Shown here one piece after another: positions 36,873 to 46,355 of a stretch of DNA of 54,772 nt (position 1 is its first letter; every line of letters begins with the position of its first letter). The notes under the pieces are model-generated. The model was not told the origin of the DNA, did no database searches, and saw only the letters and a program-made list of their open reading frames with translations. Source of the DNA: Albidovulum sp. bin36 (GTDB lineage Bacteria; Pseudomonadota; Alphaproteobacteria; Rhodobacterales; Rhodobacteraceae). The stretch lies in the NCBI GenBank assembly GCA_002238565.1, contig MPMP01000026.1, positions 1 to 54,772 of the forward strand, read 5' to 3'. The translations under genes and the position numbers were made by a program.

Positions 36873-37337
36873 ATGCTTGATCCCCTCGTAAAATCTGTCG
36901 AAGTGAATTGCAGTCAGAAAAAAGCATTCGAATTGTTTCTCGGCGGAATGGAGAATTGGTGGCCGCTAACCAAAATTTCTATTTCCGTAATGAATGGCGG
37001 AACTACCAAATCACTTCGAGTCGAGCCCGCCGACGGCGGCCGGATTGTCGAGATTAGCGACAAGAACGAGGAGCACCTGTGGGGTACGGTAAAGAGCTAC
37101 CAGCCGAACGAATTTATTAGCATGGACTTCCATATTCCGCATCCATCGGAAACCACGAGGGTGGAAACTCTTCTTGAACTGCGATTTTCTTCGCTGAACG
37201 AGGGCGGCACTCGCGTCGAACTTACTCAAAGCAATTGGGAAGGATTCGGCGACATGGCTGAAATGTGCCGCGGCGGTTATAACGGCGCTTGGGGCATGAT
37301 TTTCGAGCAAGCCTACAAGACCGCCTGCGAATCTTGA
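36873..37337 (+). CDS. SRPBCC (AHSA1/START-like) family protein
   Basis: 154 residues from ATG 36873; GGA lies six bases before it, and an ATG five codons upstream is possible. The START-like cavity fold shows VEVNCSQKKAFELFLGGMENWWP at the N-terminus, the central strands around GTVKSYQPNEFISMDFHIPH, and VELTQSNWEGFGDMAEM leading into the long C-terminal helix. Members bind hydrophobic ligands or help Hsp90-type chaperones. No neighbour gives a clue. Stand-alone gene. Confidence 0.82.
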   Translation: MLDPLVKSVEVNCSQKKAFELFLGGMENWWPLTKISISVMNGGTTKSLRVEPADGGRIVEISDKNEEHLWGTVKSYQPNEFISMDFHIPHPSETTRVETLLELRFSSLNEGGTRVELTQSNWEGFGDMAEMCRGGYNGAWGMIFEQAYKTACES

Positions 37338-37835
37338 ATTAATAGCCTTATTTGCGAGGTTCGGATCGATCAATAAACCCGTTCGCCAAGTCTAAAAAAC
37401 CGCCAATGTTTGGCAAGCAAGTACATTAGTAATTCCATGATGCCGCCCCGTGAGCCGAGAGCGCCCCGAGCTTCCATGCCCCGTTGAAGCGCCAGACGGA
37501 ATTTTCCGACGAATCCTTTCTGTCATGGCGGCAATCATCCATTGCGGATTCGGCCGCCGACCGCGAACTGGCCGTCCGGAACGGTTTCGAATGCGCACGC
37601 TTTTTCGCTCGCTTAAATCTGAAGCCGCCAAGTCGAGGCACGTGGCCGCGAATTCTATTCGGAAGCGTTCCTTGGGAATCTCGCGCCAATTTCCGGCTGG
37701 CATCCCCGAGCTTGAATTCGCCGTCTTTTCGCGGATGCTGATTCTCGCCTTCCGGCGCGTCGTACTGGCATCGGGAATCCGCGGTCAAGCCACATGTTGA
37801 CCGCGCATTGGATGCATCGGGACGCCAATGGGCCG
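37338..37835. other. Gene-free gap before the FAD oxidoreductase
   Basis: About 500 bases. Frames of 60-120 codons exist on both strands and overlap one another; all are arginine/serine-rich with no recognisable motif. I see no promoter or RNA feature. Confidence 0.4.
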
Positions 37836-38894
37836 CTAAGGTTGAAACGGATTTAGAAGAGCGTCGCGCGTTCCCGTTATAATTTCCGCCGCTCCAAATT
37901 TACCGGCGGCGGCGGCGTTCGTCATGCCGGAATGCATGACCGCAAGAAAGAGCCCGCTAAATCCTCGCACTCTGCCGATTTTCGGCAAACCGTCAGCGGG
38001 AATGACGCGTCGACCGACAGTATAGTTTTCCAGAACGATTTCATGTTCGCAGTCCAAGATGGATTTTGCCGATCGCAACTGCTGCCGAGCCGCCTTCCGG
38101 GTCGGCATCTCCGAACTCAATCCGTCGAATTTGCCGCCTGCGACAAGCCTCCCTTTCCAGTCCTGCCGAACATGGACCTCCGGACCGATAAGTAGATGGC
38201 CAAGGAACTTGGGAACAGGCGAGGAATACCCAAGAACGCCGATGGTGGAGTTCAGATCGAGTTCCGAGCCGACGCTACGGAGAATTTCCTGCGAGCCAAG
38301 CCCGGCCGCGACGACGACTTCGTCCGCCTGAATAACTTCGCTGGCCGTCAATACGCCCGTAATTTTCGAACCGCGCGCAGCTAGCCCTTCTACACGCGCA
38401 TCGACCACCGAGGCTCCCGAGGCCTTGAGCAACGCGGCAGCCGCATGAACCGGCTCAATGGCCCGATCCGACGGGATCAACAAGGCGCAAGACGGCGCAT
38501 GCCGCAGATACGGAGCCGCAGCCTTGATCTCGCCCCCTTCCAGCAATTCGCAGCCGCGGCCAAGCGAATTCAAACTCGCCGCCAGCATCTCCAGTTCCTG
38601 GCGAGGCTGGTCCCAGATAAGCGAGCCGCCTCCCGAAACGGGAATTTCGGGAATCTGAGTCAAAATCTCATCCCATATCCGGGAACTGCTATGGCGAAAC
38701 CTGGAATATTCCGGAGACGTAAATCGACCGGCATTGATCCAGGCCCAGCTGCACGGAGTTGCAGACTCGTCATGTCCCGACTCGTCTCGAGCGACGACAG
38801 TTACCTCGGCGCCCGCGAGAGAAAGCCACCAGGCGAAGCTCGACCCTACGATGCCTTTACCTACAACGACGACCTTCAAGCAGCTTGCTCGCAC
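37836..38894 (-). CDS. FAD-dependent amino-acid oxidase/dehydrogenase-like protein (DAO family)
   Basis: 352 residues from a GTG. The N-terminal dinucleotide site is VVVVGKGIVGSSFAWWL, with the GxGxxG glycines at residues 12, 14 and 17. ADEVVVAAGLGSQEIL and the C-terminal GFSGLFLAVMHSGMTNA are the FAD-contact segments of the DAO family. Such enzymes oxidise glycine, sarcosine, D-amino acids or imino acids. The substrate is not evident. It stands alone between two gene-poor stretches. Confidence 0.87.
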   Translation of the reverse strand: MRASCLKVVVVGKGIVGSSFAWWLSLAGAEVTVVARDESGHDESATPCSWAWINAGRFTSPEYSRFRHSSSRIWDEILTQIPEIPVSGGGSLIWDQPRQELEMLAASLNSLGRGCELLEGGEIKAAAPYLRHAPSCALLIPSDRAIEPVHAAAALLKASGASVVDARVEGLAARGSKITGVLTASEVIQADEVVVAAGLGSQEILRSVGSELDLNSTIGVLGYSSPVPKFLGHLLIGPEVHVRQDWKGRLVAGGKFDGLSSEMPTRKAARQQLRSAKSILDCEHEIVLENYTVGRRVIPADGLPKIGRVRGFSGLFLAVMHSGMTNAAAAGKFGAAEIITGTRDALLNPFQP

Positions 38895-39928
38895 GGATTA
38901 TGCTTCCGGCCGCGCTGTCCGGCTACGGGTTGATCCAATCCAGGCAATCGCAGCATCACGAACTAATGGCAAAGGAAAAGACTTTTATTTCCATCGACAT
39001 CTCGCGGCGGAAACCGAATATGGCGATCCGTCGGCGGCGCCATCCTGTAAGCTGCAGATAGAAAAGGCCATCGTGAAGAAAGTCATGCCGTACAGCTTCT
39101 CAATAGCGAATACCGATCACGCGGTGAAGGAGCTAAGGGAATTGGCGAAATAATGCAAGGATGCAAACCAGGCAACCACGCCCGGCGCATTCCGGCGACA
39201 GCACCGGAATCCCCTGCTACTCCAGCGTTGCGAGCATGGCCAGGCAGGCATTGATCTTGTTGTCGCCGCCCCTTTGCGGGGGTGCGCCAGTCCGGAGGCT
39301 CGCAGATTGTGCGGGAAAGGTCGTCGCGGCTGGAATGCGAAGTGTTCTCGATCGTCCGCTTGACATTCTCACACTGCCGGAGGGCTGCCCGGCATCCGGG
39401 GAAGGCGGTGGCTGGCAGCTTTGCGATGTCTGGATCCATTCCGGCAATCCGAATCGGTCGCATGGAATCATGCGGATAAGTGGCTGCATGTTTAGCGCGT
39501 TTGTTCGCAATTGCAGCAATAGCCGGAAAACGTTGCTGAAGCGGGAAATCGAGGGCTGGAGCGGCTAAAGAAATCCTCGGATCAACCGCTGCGGATAACC
39601 GAAGGCCATTGCGGCGCTGAAACCGTCCGGGGCCGTCTTCCAGTTTCTGAAGGCAATCATCTTAAAAACCAGGTCTGCGAAAACGCCAATGTCGAGTGGA
39701 ATAAGGCTGGCGCGGTCCGGTCGTCCATCGCCAAGTCCCCGGATCTGCTCCTTGCTTTCGGCGCCCGAGCTTCGGGGAATTGACGCGGGAAGCATCACGG
39801 GAGCTTTCAACGCGTTCGAATTTGGCCGGCGCCGAGGTAGCATGCGGGAATAGTATTATTCAATAGCAAGCGCCGCGCGATTTGCCGAGCCGCTGCACCG
39901 GACAATCGCAGACCGCGAGCGGGCAATT
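38895..39928. other. 1-kb gene-poor region
   Basis: Several frames of 60-140 codons on both strands (for instance 38734-39153 and 39161-39568 plus, 39565-39843 minus) lack motifs, plausible ribosome sites and normal amino-acid content, so I list none as genes. It could be degraded coding DNA. Confidence 0.35.
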
Positions 39929-40306
39929 TCAACCGGGCTGGATCATCCGGCCGATGCGCCGGCCGCCGAGAATATGAAAGTGGAGGTGCGGGACTTCCTG
40001 CACTCCGTCCGGCCCGGCATTCGAAATCATCCTGTAGCCGTTGCCGGAATCGGCGCTTACGCCCTTGATGCGGCACACTTCCGAGATCGCGCGCGAGAAG
40101 TCGGCGATTTCCTGGTCGGACGCGCTGCTCGCAAAATGATCGAAGCAAACATAAGGTCCCTTGGGGATAACCAGCACATGCACCGGCGCCTGAGGCGAGA
40201 TGTCGTTGAATGCCAGACTGTGCTCGGTTTCCAAAACCTTGTCGCACGGAATTTCGCCTCTTAGAATTTTGGCGAATATGTTCTGCGTGTCGTATTTGTA
40301 GGCCAT
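39929..40306 (-). CDS. HIT-family nucleotide hydrolase (HINT type)
   Basis: 125 residues, typical HINT length. The histidine triad is PHLHFHIL with H107, H109 and H111; FAKILRGEIPCDKV and the HVLVIPKGPY strand are standard. HINT proteins hydrolyse AMP-linked compounds such as adenosine phosphoramidates or aminoacyl adenylates in the cytoplasm. A short stretch of 72 bases separates it from the kinase gene upstream, so they may share a transcript. Confidence 0.94.
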   Translation of the reverse strand: MAYKYDTQNIFAKILRGEIPCDKVLETEHSLAFNDISPQAPVHVLVIPKGPYVCFDHFASSASDQEIADFSRAISEVCRIKGVSADSGNGYRMISNAGPDGVQEVPHLHFHILGGRRIGRMIQPG

Positions 40307-40378
40307 TTTAAATTTCCGCGGTCGCCGTCGATGCCTTTAGGCCGCTTTTATTTCAAGGAAGCCGCGCAATGGCAATAT

Positions 40379-41374
40379 TCATCCGAGGCCGCGGCGCCTA
40401 AATGCGTCGCCGAGACTCGATTCCGGTCTCGCGCCGATGTGCGCTACGACTTCCGACGCGGCGGCGCAACCGAGGCGGGCGCAAGCAGCTAATTCGCGGC
40501 CTTCCAATACGCCGTGGATGAATCCCGCCGCAAACAAATCGCCTGCGCCGGTCGCATCGACGACTTTCGTCGGAAACGCATCCACCTTGCTCCGTTCGCG
40601 GCCGCAAGCAACGATTGCCCCGTTTTCCGCCAGCGTACACGCGACAATTCCCGATTCCGAAGCCGAATCCGCCAGCGCGCGATCCAGATCGGACATCTGA
40701 TACATGGACAGCAATTCCTGACGATTGCAAAACAGTATATCGAGCTTTTCCCTAAGCAGCGATCGAAACGCTTCGCGATGCCGGTCCACGCAGAACGGGT
40801 CCGAAAGTGTCAGCGCAACTCGGCCGCCGGCCCGCTTGCACGCGCGAACGGCGGCTAGGAACGCCCTCTGGCTTTCCGGTCCGTCGAATCGGTAGCCTTC
40901 GAGGTAAAGCCATTCCGAATCGCCGATAAGGCCGGCGTCGATGTCTTCGGGCGTCAGAAATTCGGACGCGCCGAGATAGGTATTCATCGAGCGCTCGCCG
41001 TCGGGCGTTACGAGCACGATGCAGCGACCCGTCCCATACGGCTTGCAAGCCGGAGCCAGCCCGGTTCCGTAGGCAATATTCAACGACCTTATGTCTTCGG
41101 CGAACAGGACTCCGAGCGCGTCCTCCTTGACCTTGCCGACATAGGCCGTTGCGTGGCCCAGCTGCGCAAGACCGGCAATGGTATTGGCGGCCGAACCGCC
41201 GCAGACGGCCGTCGTAGTTCCAAGCGGAACGGTCAATTCGCTCGCGCGCGGGCGATCTATCAGCTGCATCACGCCCTTTTCGATCCGGTACTGTTTGAGA
41301 AATTCGTCGTCGACGTGCCCGAGAATGTCGACGAGAGCGTTGCCGATGCCGACGGCCTGCATTCTTTTCGCCAT
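40379..41374 (-). CDS. PfkB-family kinase, adenosine kinase-like
   Basis: 331 residues. The N-terminal GNALVDILGHVDDEFL and CGGSAANTIAGLAQLG (about 58-73) form the nucleoside/sugar pocket; the C-terminal signature DATGAGDLFAAGF (273-285) holds the catalytic Asp279 and anion hole. The combination is closest to bacterial adenosine kinases, which phosphorylate adenosine with ATP, although ribokinase-like sugar kinases share the fold. Its end is followed by the HIT gene; both could act in adenylate salvage. Confidence 0.88.
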   Translation of the reverse strand: MAKRMQAVGIGNALVDILGHVDDEFLKQYRIEKGVMQLIDRPRASELTVPLGTTTAVCGGSAANTIAGLAQLGHATAYVGKVKEDALGVLFAEDIRSLNIAYGTGLAPACKPYGTGRCIVLVTPDGERSMNTYLGASEFLTPEDIDAGLIGDSEWLYLEGYRFDGPESQRAFLAAVRACKRAGGRVALTLSDPFCVDRHREAFRSLLREKLDILFCNRQELLSMYQMSDLDRALADSASESGIVACTLAENGAIVACGRERSKVDAFPTKVVDATGAGDLFAAGFIHGVLEGRELAACARLGCAAASEVVAHIGARPESSLGDAFRRRGLG

Positions 41375-41419
41375 GACGCAATCAACCGGTCGCGCCGCAC
41401 GGCGAATACGCTCGGCGCT

Positions 41420-42064
41420 TCAAATCGTCTTTTCTCCGTACTGGCAAAGATCTTCGATTATGCAGGTTCCGCACATCGGTTTTCGAGCCTTGCAAACGTA
41501 GCGTCCGTGTAGAATTAGCCAATGGTGCGCATGCTGCTGGTATTCGACAGGCACGCGGTCTTCAATGCCTCTCTCGACTTGATCGACATTCTTGCCCGGC
41601 GCGAACCCGGTGCGATTCCCGACTCTGAATATGTGGGTATCCACCGCCTGCGCCGGATGGCGAAACCACATGTTGAGAACCACGTTCGCAGTTTTGCGAC
41701 CTACTCCCGGCAGCGATTCCAGAGCCGCTCGGGACGACGGCACTTCGCCGTCAAAATTTTCATGGAGAAGGCGCGAGAGCTTGAGGATGTTCTTTGCCTT
41801 GTTTCGGTAGAGGCCAATGGATTTGATGTAGCCGATGAGCCCCTCCTCGCCGAGGTCCATCATTTTTTCAGGCGTGTCCGCAACCTCGAATAGCGGTCGA
41901 GTGGCCTTGTTGACCCCAACGTCCGTCGCTTGCGCCGAAAGCGACACGGCCACGAGCAGCGTGAACGCGTTGACATGCTCCAGCTCGCCTTTCGGCTCGG
42001 CTTCGCGATCCTTGAATCGTCTGAAAGCCTCGCGGACTCGTCGATATTCCAAATGGGATTCCAT
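41420..42064 (-). CDS. nth: Endonuclease III
   Basis: 214 residues from ATG 42064; the longer open frame adds 29 unconserved residues. The helix-hairpin-helix is LPGVGRKTANVVL with catalytic K124, the catalytic aspartate is D142 in AVDTHIFRV, and the 4Fe-4S cluster is bound by C191, C198, C201 and C207 (C-x6-C-x2-C-x5-C). It removes oxidised pyrimidines and nicks the backbone at abasic sites. The start is divergent from the AraC-Ogt gene across 116 bases, giving a two-gene base-damage repair locus. Confidence 0.96.
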   Translation of the reverse strand: MESHLEYRRVREAFRRFKDREAEPKGELEHVNAFTLLVAVSLSAQATDVGVNKATRPLFEVADTPEKMMDLGEEGLIGYIKSIGLYRNKAKNILKLSRLLHENFDGEVPSSRAALESLPGVGRKTANVVLNMWFRHPAQAVDTHIFRVGNRTGFAPGKNVDQVERGIEDRVPVEYQQHAHHWLILHGRYVCKARKPMCGTCIIEDLCQYGEKTI

Positions 42065-42180
42065 CAGGCACCTATGCCGCCGAATTGCGCCATTCACAAG
42101 ACCGCCGTCGCGAATCCGCAAGATTCGGTTCGACCGCGACGACCGGAGCAAATATTGAAGACGAAAAGCAGAGGAATGCT

Positions 42181-43020
42181 ATGAACAGCTGTAGCGACGC
42201 CTATCACTACCGCGTTATTGCTCGCGCGATAGATTTAATCGAGCGATCCGGCGGCAATCAGATGAGGCTAGACGCCCTGGCCGCCGCCATGGGAATGAGC
42301 GCATCCCACTTCCAAAGGGTTTTTTCGCAATGGGCGGGAATTTCTCCCAAGCGGTATCAGCAATTCATAGTCCTCGATCGCGCCAAGTCGCTGCTGCGCG
42401 AGAACGAGACAATGCTCGGCGCCGCAAATTCCTTGGGAATGTCGAGTTCAAGCCGCCTTTACGACCTGTTCATCCGCTGGGAAGCTATGACCCCGGGCGA
42501 ATTCGCTCAAAATGGCTTTGGCCTGACGATTCGCCACGCCTGGCTCGACAGCCCGTTCGGCGACATGCTAGCTCTTTGCACGGAGCGCGGAATTTGCGGG
42601 CTGGCGTTCGCCGCCGAATGCGGACGCGATTCCGCATTCCGGAATATGGCGAGCCGCTGGCCGAAGGCGGGCTTCGTCGAGGATCGCGCCTTTGCATGCT
42701 CCTGGATCGACGCCGTTCTTAATCAGCGGGGAGACACGCGCCTCCTGCTTTCAGGAACGCCTTTCCAGATAAAGGTCTGGGAGGCGCTGCTGTCGATTCC
42801 CGAAGGGAGAGTCGCGACCTACTCTGAAATCGCCCGTTCGACAGGAAATGAGCGCGCGTCCCGAGCGGCGGGGTCAGCCGTTGGACGCAACCCCGTCAGC
42901 TGGCTAATCCCGTGCCACAGAGTCATCCGAAAGTCCGGTTCGCTGGGCGGATACGAATGGGGGCTGGCCGTGAAGAAGTCTATACTTGCCTGGGAATCGG
43001 CTAGGCGCGCTTCCGGCTAG
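42181..43020 (+). CDS. AraC-HTH fused to O6-alkylguanine-DNA alkyltransferase (Ada-like, lacking the N-terminal zinc domain)
   Basis: 279 residues from ATG 42181, preceded by AGAGGAATGCT; an upstream start in the frame adds unconserved residues. Residues 10-108 are an AraC-type double helix-turn-helix (LDALAAAMGMSASHFQRVF, then the second helix near YDLFIRW). The rest is the alkyltransferase with GTPFQIKVWEALLSIPEGRVATYSEIA, ASRAAGSAVGRNP and the acceptor C245 in IPCHRV. E. coli Ada has in addition a four-cysteine zinc domain that senses phosphotriesters; it is missing here, so regulation by self-methylation must work differently or not at all. Confidence 0.93.
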   Translation: MNSCSDAYHYRVIARAIDLIERSGGNQMRLDALAAAMGMSASHFQRVFSQWAGISPKRYQQFIVLDRAKSLLRENETMLGAANSLGMSSSSRLYDLFIRWEAMTPGEFAQNGFGLTIRHAWLDSPFGDMLALCTERGICGLAFAAECGRDSAFRNMASRWPKAGFVEDRAFACSWIDAVLNQRGDTRLLLSGTPFQIKVWEALLSIPEGRVATYSEIARSTGNERASRAAGSAVGRNPVSWLIPCHRVIRKSGSLGGYEWGLAVKKSILAWESARRASG

Positions 43021-43164
43021 CGGCGGCACACGGGTGATCCGAGGGAGCGCGGCTCCGGCGACTTGCCGCTACGCGGCGTCCAGGCTCGCCGCCGGCGCGC
43101 CTTGAACATTCAAGCCTGTTCGAGTTCCGCGAAAGAAATGTCTATCCGGTTCGCCGCATCCGCC

Positions 43165-43731
43165 TTATCCAAGGTGCGTTTTCGCATCTTGGATCGACTG
43201 GTCGAAAATCCTGTTTCGATCGTCGTCGTCGAGACTGTCGGCAATTAATTGACCGGCGGAAGCGGCCGCGATTTCCGCGGCGCGATTTCGGATTTCGGCG
43301 ACGGCGGCCGCTTCTGCGGATGCGATCTGCTCCTCCGCGGCGTAAATTCGCCGCGCCACCGCGCCCTGGATGTCGCGCTTGGCCTTTTCAACAAGCGATT
43401 CCGCCTGCTCCTTCGCGCTGGCGACGATTCGCTCCGCGTCGGCATCGGCCGCCTTGCGATCGCGTTCGCAGCGATCGAGAAGCGACTTGGCATCGTCGTG
43501 AATCGCCGCCGTGTTCGCTAGATCCGACCTGATGGACTCGATCCGCCTGTCTAGAAGCGACGCGACAATTTTCGGCACTTTGAAATAGAGCAGGACGCCG
43601 ATAAAAAGGGCGAAGGACAGCATAACCACGAAATTGGTATTGCCGAGCGATAGAAACGGCCCGCTGGCGGCATGCGCCGGCACCGTCGCGGCGCCGAACA
43701 AGGCAGTTGTCGAAATTGCGGTTCTGATCAT
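43165..43731 (-). CDS. atpF: F-type ATP synthase subunit b
   Basis: 188 residues. One membrane helix (about 32-52, FVVMLSFALFIGVLLYF) is followed by KVPKIVASLLDRR and a long alanine- and charge-rich coiled coil, the stator stalk. An N-terminal segment ending AHA gives alphaproteobacterial b subunits this length. It overlaps the upstream b' gene in an ATGA, and is the last Fo gene here; F1 genes must be elsewhere, as in many alphaproteobacteria. Confidence 0.94.
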   Translation of the reverse strand: MIRTAISTTALFGAATVPAHAASGPFLSLGNTNFVVMLSFALFIGVLLYFKVPKIVASLLDRRIESIRSDLANTAAIHDDAKSLLDRCERDRKAADADAERIVASAKEQAESLVEKAKRDIQGAVARRIYAAEEQIASAEAAAVAEIRNRAAEIAAASAGQLIADSLDDDDRNRIFDQSIQDAKTHLG

Positions 43732-44261
43732 TGCGCTTCGCTCCCGGCGCGCCTGCGAACCGCGTCGCTCGCCGCTTCCCTGTCTTCCTTGCCCGGCAGC
43801 ATTGCGGAGACGATTTCATAGGCGGCTTCCTGGGCGATTTCGACGATGCCCTCCTGAGCGTTCCTGCGGATTTCGTCAATTCGCGCTTCGGCAACCGAGG
43901 CCATGCCCGCAATCTTCCGCGAGGCTTCCTCCATCGCGGCCTCAGTCATTTGCCGAATTTCCTCGCGCGCAGCCGCGCCGGTCTTCTCGGCCTCGGCTTT
44001 AGCCTCGGCCATCCTTCGGCGACTTTCCTCTTCTAGCTTCGCAGCCTGCGTCGAAAGTTCCTCGGCCTGCTGCAGATCGGCCTTCATGCGCGCCGCCCGC
44101 TGCTCCAGAATCCCGCCAATTCTCGGAATGGCGACGCGCTTGACGACAATGAATAGAACGAAAAGCGCGACGACGAGCCAGAAAATCTGGTTCGGGAACG
44201 TGGAAAAATCCAGTTGCGGAATGCCCGGCGCGTTATCCGCAGCGGTCGTAGCTGTCGCCAT
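43728..44261 (-). CDS. atpF': F-type ATP synthase subunit b'
   Basis: 177 residues. PQLDFSTFPNQIFWLVVALFVLFIVVKRVAIPRI is the b'-type membrane anchor and is followed by a long charged helix rich in Ala, Glu and Lys. The presence of both b and b' is typical of photosynthetic bacteria and alphaproteobacteria, where they form a heterodimeric stator. The gene symbol follows the common usage for b'. It precedes atpF with a four-base overlap. Confidence 0.93.
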   Translation of the reverse strand: MATATTAADNAPGIPQLDFSTFPNQIFWLVVALFVLFIVVKRVAIPRIGGILEQRAARMKADLQQAEELSTQAAKLEEESRRRMAEAKAEAEKTGAAAREEIRQMTEAAMEEASRKIAGMASVAEARIDEIRRNAQEGIVEIAQEAAYEIVSAMLPGKEDREAASDAVRRRAGSEAQ

Positions 44262-44351
44262 GGTCTCCTCCTGAATTCAGCGAGTCGGCCCCGCCGAACC
44301 GCTTAATGCCGCAACTCTCGGCGGCGCGGCGATCGGTGGGCCGTTCCCGGT

Positions 44352-44588
44352 CTAGATCGCGAACATCAGCAATAGGGCGACGAGGAAAGAGAATATCCCG
44401 AAAGCCTCGGCGAAGGCGATGCCGATAAACAGCATGGCTGTCTGGGAAGCCGCGGCGGATGGATTCCGCAGAGCGCCCGAAAGATAATTGCCGGCAACGT
44501 TTCCGACGCCGATGGCCGCGCCGCCCATGCCGATACAGGCGAGGCCCGCGCCGATCATTTTGCCCAAAACTTCAATATCGCCTTCCAT
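44352..44588 (-). CDS. atpE: F-type ATP synthase subunit c
   Basis: 78-residue hairpin proteolipid from ATG 44588: helix 1 with the [12 protein letters not shown] glycine motif, the polar loop LRNPS (R41), and helix 2 with the ion-binding carboxylate E61 in [11 protein letters not shown]. The absence of the Na+-type Gln/Thr signature points to protons. It forms the rotor ring. The AGGAGC-like site and spacing on both sides fit the Fo operon. Confidence 0.96.
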   Translation of the reverse strand: MEGDIEVLGKMIGAGLACIGMGGAAIGVGNVAGNYLSGALRNPSAAASQTAMLFIGIAFAEAFGIFSFLVALLLMFAI

Positions 44589-44632
44589 TAATTCGCTCCT
44601 TTTGCTGAGGATGGCAGAATCGCGCGACACCG

Positions 44633-45382
44633 CTAATGCTGCGGATGAAGCGCGTCCTTGAGGTACACGCACGTTAGGATCGTAAACACATATGCTTGAA
44701 TTAGAGCTACCAGAAGCTCCAGGCCGTAGACCGCCGCGATCGCAACTATTGGCACTACTGCTCCCACGCCCATGACGCCCGCGAAGCCGGCGAAGACCTT
44801 GATCATCGCGTGGCCGGCCATCATGTTGCCCGCCAGTCGAATCGAATGGCTGACCGGGCGCACGAAATAGGACATGACTTCGATCAAAGCGAGGACTGGA
44901 CGCAGCGGCAGAGGAGCCGACGAAATCCAGAACAGGCCGAGAAACCCGAGACCGTGCTTCGCGAATCCGATGACGGTCACCGAAACGAAAACCGTCAGCG
45001 CCAGCGCGGCGGTAACCGCGATGTGCGAAGTCGCCGTGAAACTTGCGGGAATGAGGCCGAGCACGTTCGACAGGGCGATGAACATGAACACGGTCATAAT
45101 ATAGGGAAAGAATCTCAGGCCGTCGCGTCCGGCTACGCTTTCCACCATGTTGCGCAGGAAGCTGTAGATCAGCTCCACGATCAGCTGCGGGCGCGAGGGA
45201 ACTTCCGCCTTGCGCAGCGTGCTCAAGAGCAGAAGCGCGACCACCGCCAGCACCGAAAGCGCCATCCAAAGCGTAGAGTTCGTGGGCGTATACCACTGCA
45301 GCGGGCCGTCTCCGAAAAGCGGCTTGATAATGAACTGATCCATCGGATGGATATTCAGTCCGCCTTCAGATTGCTCAGCCAC
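44633..45382 (-). CDS. atpB: F-type ATP synthase subunit a
   Basis: 249 residues from GTG 45382, selected because AAGGAGG lies seven bases before it and it overlaps atpI by eight bases; an ATG 13 codons in ([10 protein letters not shown]) is possible. It has five to six membrane segments, the family start [12 protein letters not shown], and the essential arginine in [14 protein letters not shown] that faces the c ring. It forms the two proton half-channels. Confidence 0.95.
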   Translation of the reverse strand: MAEQSEGGLNIHPMDQFIIKPLFGDGPLQWYTPTNSTLWMALSVLAVVALLLLSTLRKAEVPSRPQLIVELIYSFLRNMVESVAGRDGLRFFPYIMTVFMFIALSNVLGLIPASFTATSHIAVTAALALTVFVSVTVIGFAKHGLGFLGLFWISSAPLPLRPVLALIEVMSYFVRPVSHSIRLAGNMMAGHAMIKVFAGFAGVMGVGAVVPIVAIAAVYGLELLVALIQAYVFTILTCVYLKDALHPQH

Positions 45383-45737
45383 CGTTTCCCTCCTTCGGCG
45401 CCTCCTTCCGGGAGGAGCCGCTATCGCCGTCTTTCCCTTCGCCCGCTTCGACCGCAACCGACTTGGCCGTTCGGAGCAGCAGATTTACGCCGGCTGCGAA
45501 TCCCAGCAGGGTCAGAACAACCAGCAGCACGGGCGTCGTGCCGAACAAGCTGTCGAGACCAAAGCCGCATGCCGCCCCGATGCCGATGCCCGCAACCAGA
45601 TCCACGACCATTCGCCACGCGAGATGCGCCTGGCTCGCCGGTCCGGTTTCCGGTCGCTTCGGGTTCAAAGCCGACTTCGCGGCCTCTATCCGCCTTCTGA
45701 TCGCCGCCGCGTTCTTTGGGTCGTCTGGCTCAGGCAC
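45375..45737 (-). CDS. atpI: ATP synthase assembly protein AtpI (alphaproteobacterial type)
   Basis: 120 residues from GTG 45737, favoured because GGGAG stands seven bases before it; TTG 45758 would add seven residues. There is a charged N-terminus with RRRIEAAKS, then two membrane helices ([26 protein letters not shown] and [21 protein letters not shown]) and a charged tail. AtpI helps assemble the c ring and heads the Fo operon. Confidence 0.9.
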   Translation of the reverse strand: MPEPDDPKNAAAIRRRIEAAKSALNPKRPETGPASQAHLAWRMVVDLVAGIGIGAACGFGLDSLFGTTPVLLVVLTLLGFAAGVNLLLRTAKSVAVEAGEGKDGDSGSSRKEAPKEGNGG

Positions 45738-45918
45738 CCGATTGCTCCCGGACAGCAAAACGCGGGCAAACTAATAACCGCAGGAATTGCTGTCAAGACC
45801 AATTCGCAAGCGCGGACAATATAGATAACAAATTGATTTAAAAGGATTATTTGGTAAATCAAGCAGCGCATGAGCAAAATTTCCGAATTAGCCTTCGATT
45901 TGCTCGAAAAAATTTATT

Positions 45919-45942
45919 CAACCTCCAGGTTGAGTTTTCAAC
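45919..45942. promoter_or_regulatory. Interleaved palindromes, probable operator of the ArsR-type gene
   Basis: CAACCTCCAGGTTG (45919-45932) is a perfect inverted repeat, and the partly overlapping GTTGAGTTTTCAAC (45929-45942) is another with a four-base spacer. They lie 22-45 bases before the ArsR-type start in an AT-rich leader. ArsR-family repressors bind such palindromes, and autoregulation is usual. Confidence 0.5.
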
Positions 45943-45963
45943 TCATAATCGCTATCGATTGCC

Positions 45964-46305
45964 ATGGACGAAGATCAACTCGACGGTATTTTCAACGCGC
46001 TTGCCGATCCCACGAGGCGGCGCATTCTATCCATGCTCCTGGAACGGGACATGGCGGTTGGCGCGATCGCCGAGCCGTTCGAAATCTCGCTGGCGGCGAT
46101 ATCGAAGCATCTTCTCGTACTTGCGCGAGCCGGCCTTGTCGTCCAGAAGAGGCAGGGAAGAGTAAAGTGGTGCGGGCTGGAACCCGACGGACTATACGAC
46201 GCCTTGATCTGGATCGAGGGATTCGGCAAATTCGAACGCATGAACTTCGATGCCTTTGAAGCTTTCCTGGAAGCCGATTTCGGCGACCGCGAACGAGATC
46301 GGTGA
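45964..46305 (+). CDS. ArsR/SmtB-family transcriptional regulator
   Basis: 113-residue winged-helix protein: FNALADPTRRRILSMLLERD, then the recognition region ISLAAISKHLLVLARAGLV and the wing QKRQGRVKWCGLEP. There is no CxC or alpha-5 metal-site pattern and only one cysteine, so it is likely the SdpR/non-metal branch. These usually regulate a nearby SRPBCC or transporter gene; here the next gene, an EamA exporter, converges on it. Autoregulation through the palindromes just upstream is likely. Confidence 0.9.
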   Translation: MDEDQLDGIFNALADPTRRRILSMLLERDMAVGAIAEPFEISLAAISKHLLVLARAGLVVQKRQGRVKWCGLEPDGLYDALIWIEGFGKFERMNFDAFEAFLEADFGDRERDR

Positions 46306-46335
46306 TGGTTTCCTGCGGACCGCCGCCGGCGAATT

Positions 46336-46355
46336 CGCGCTTGAATTCAAGCGCG
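46336..46355. terminator. 20-base perfect palindrome between convergent genes
   Basis: CGCGCTTGAATTCAAGCGCG can fold into an eight-base stem with an AATT loop. It covers the stop of the EamA gene and lies 30 bases after the ArsR-type stop. The plus-strand continuation GTTATTCGTTTG is somewhat T-rich, so it could terminate the ArsR transcript and perhaps both. Confidence 0.45.

Noticed and set aside
44589..45296. Long N-terminal extension of the c-subunit frame
   Set aside because: The upstream codons are a shadow of atpB; the true c subunit is the 78-residue hairpin starting at 44588.
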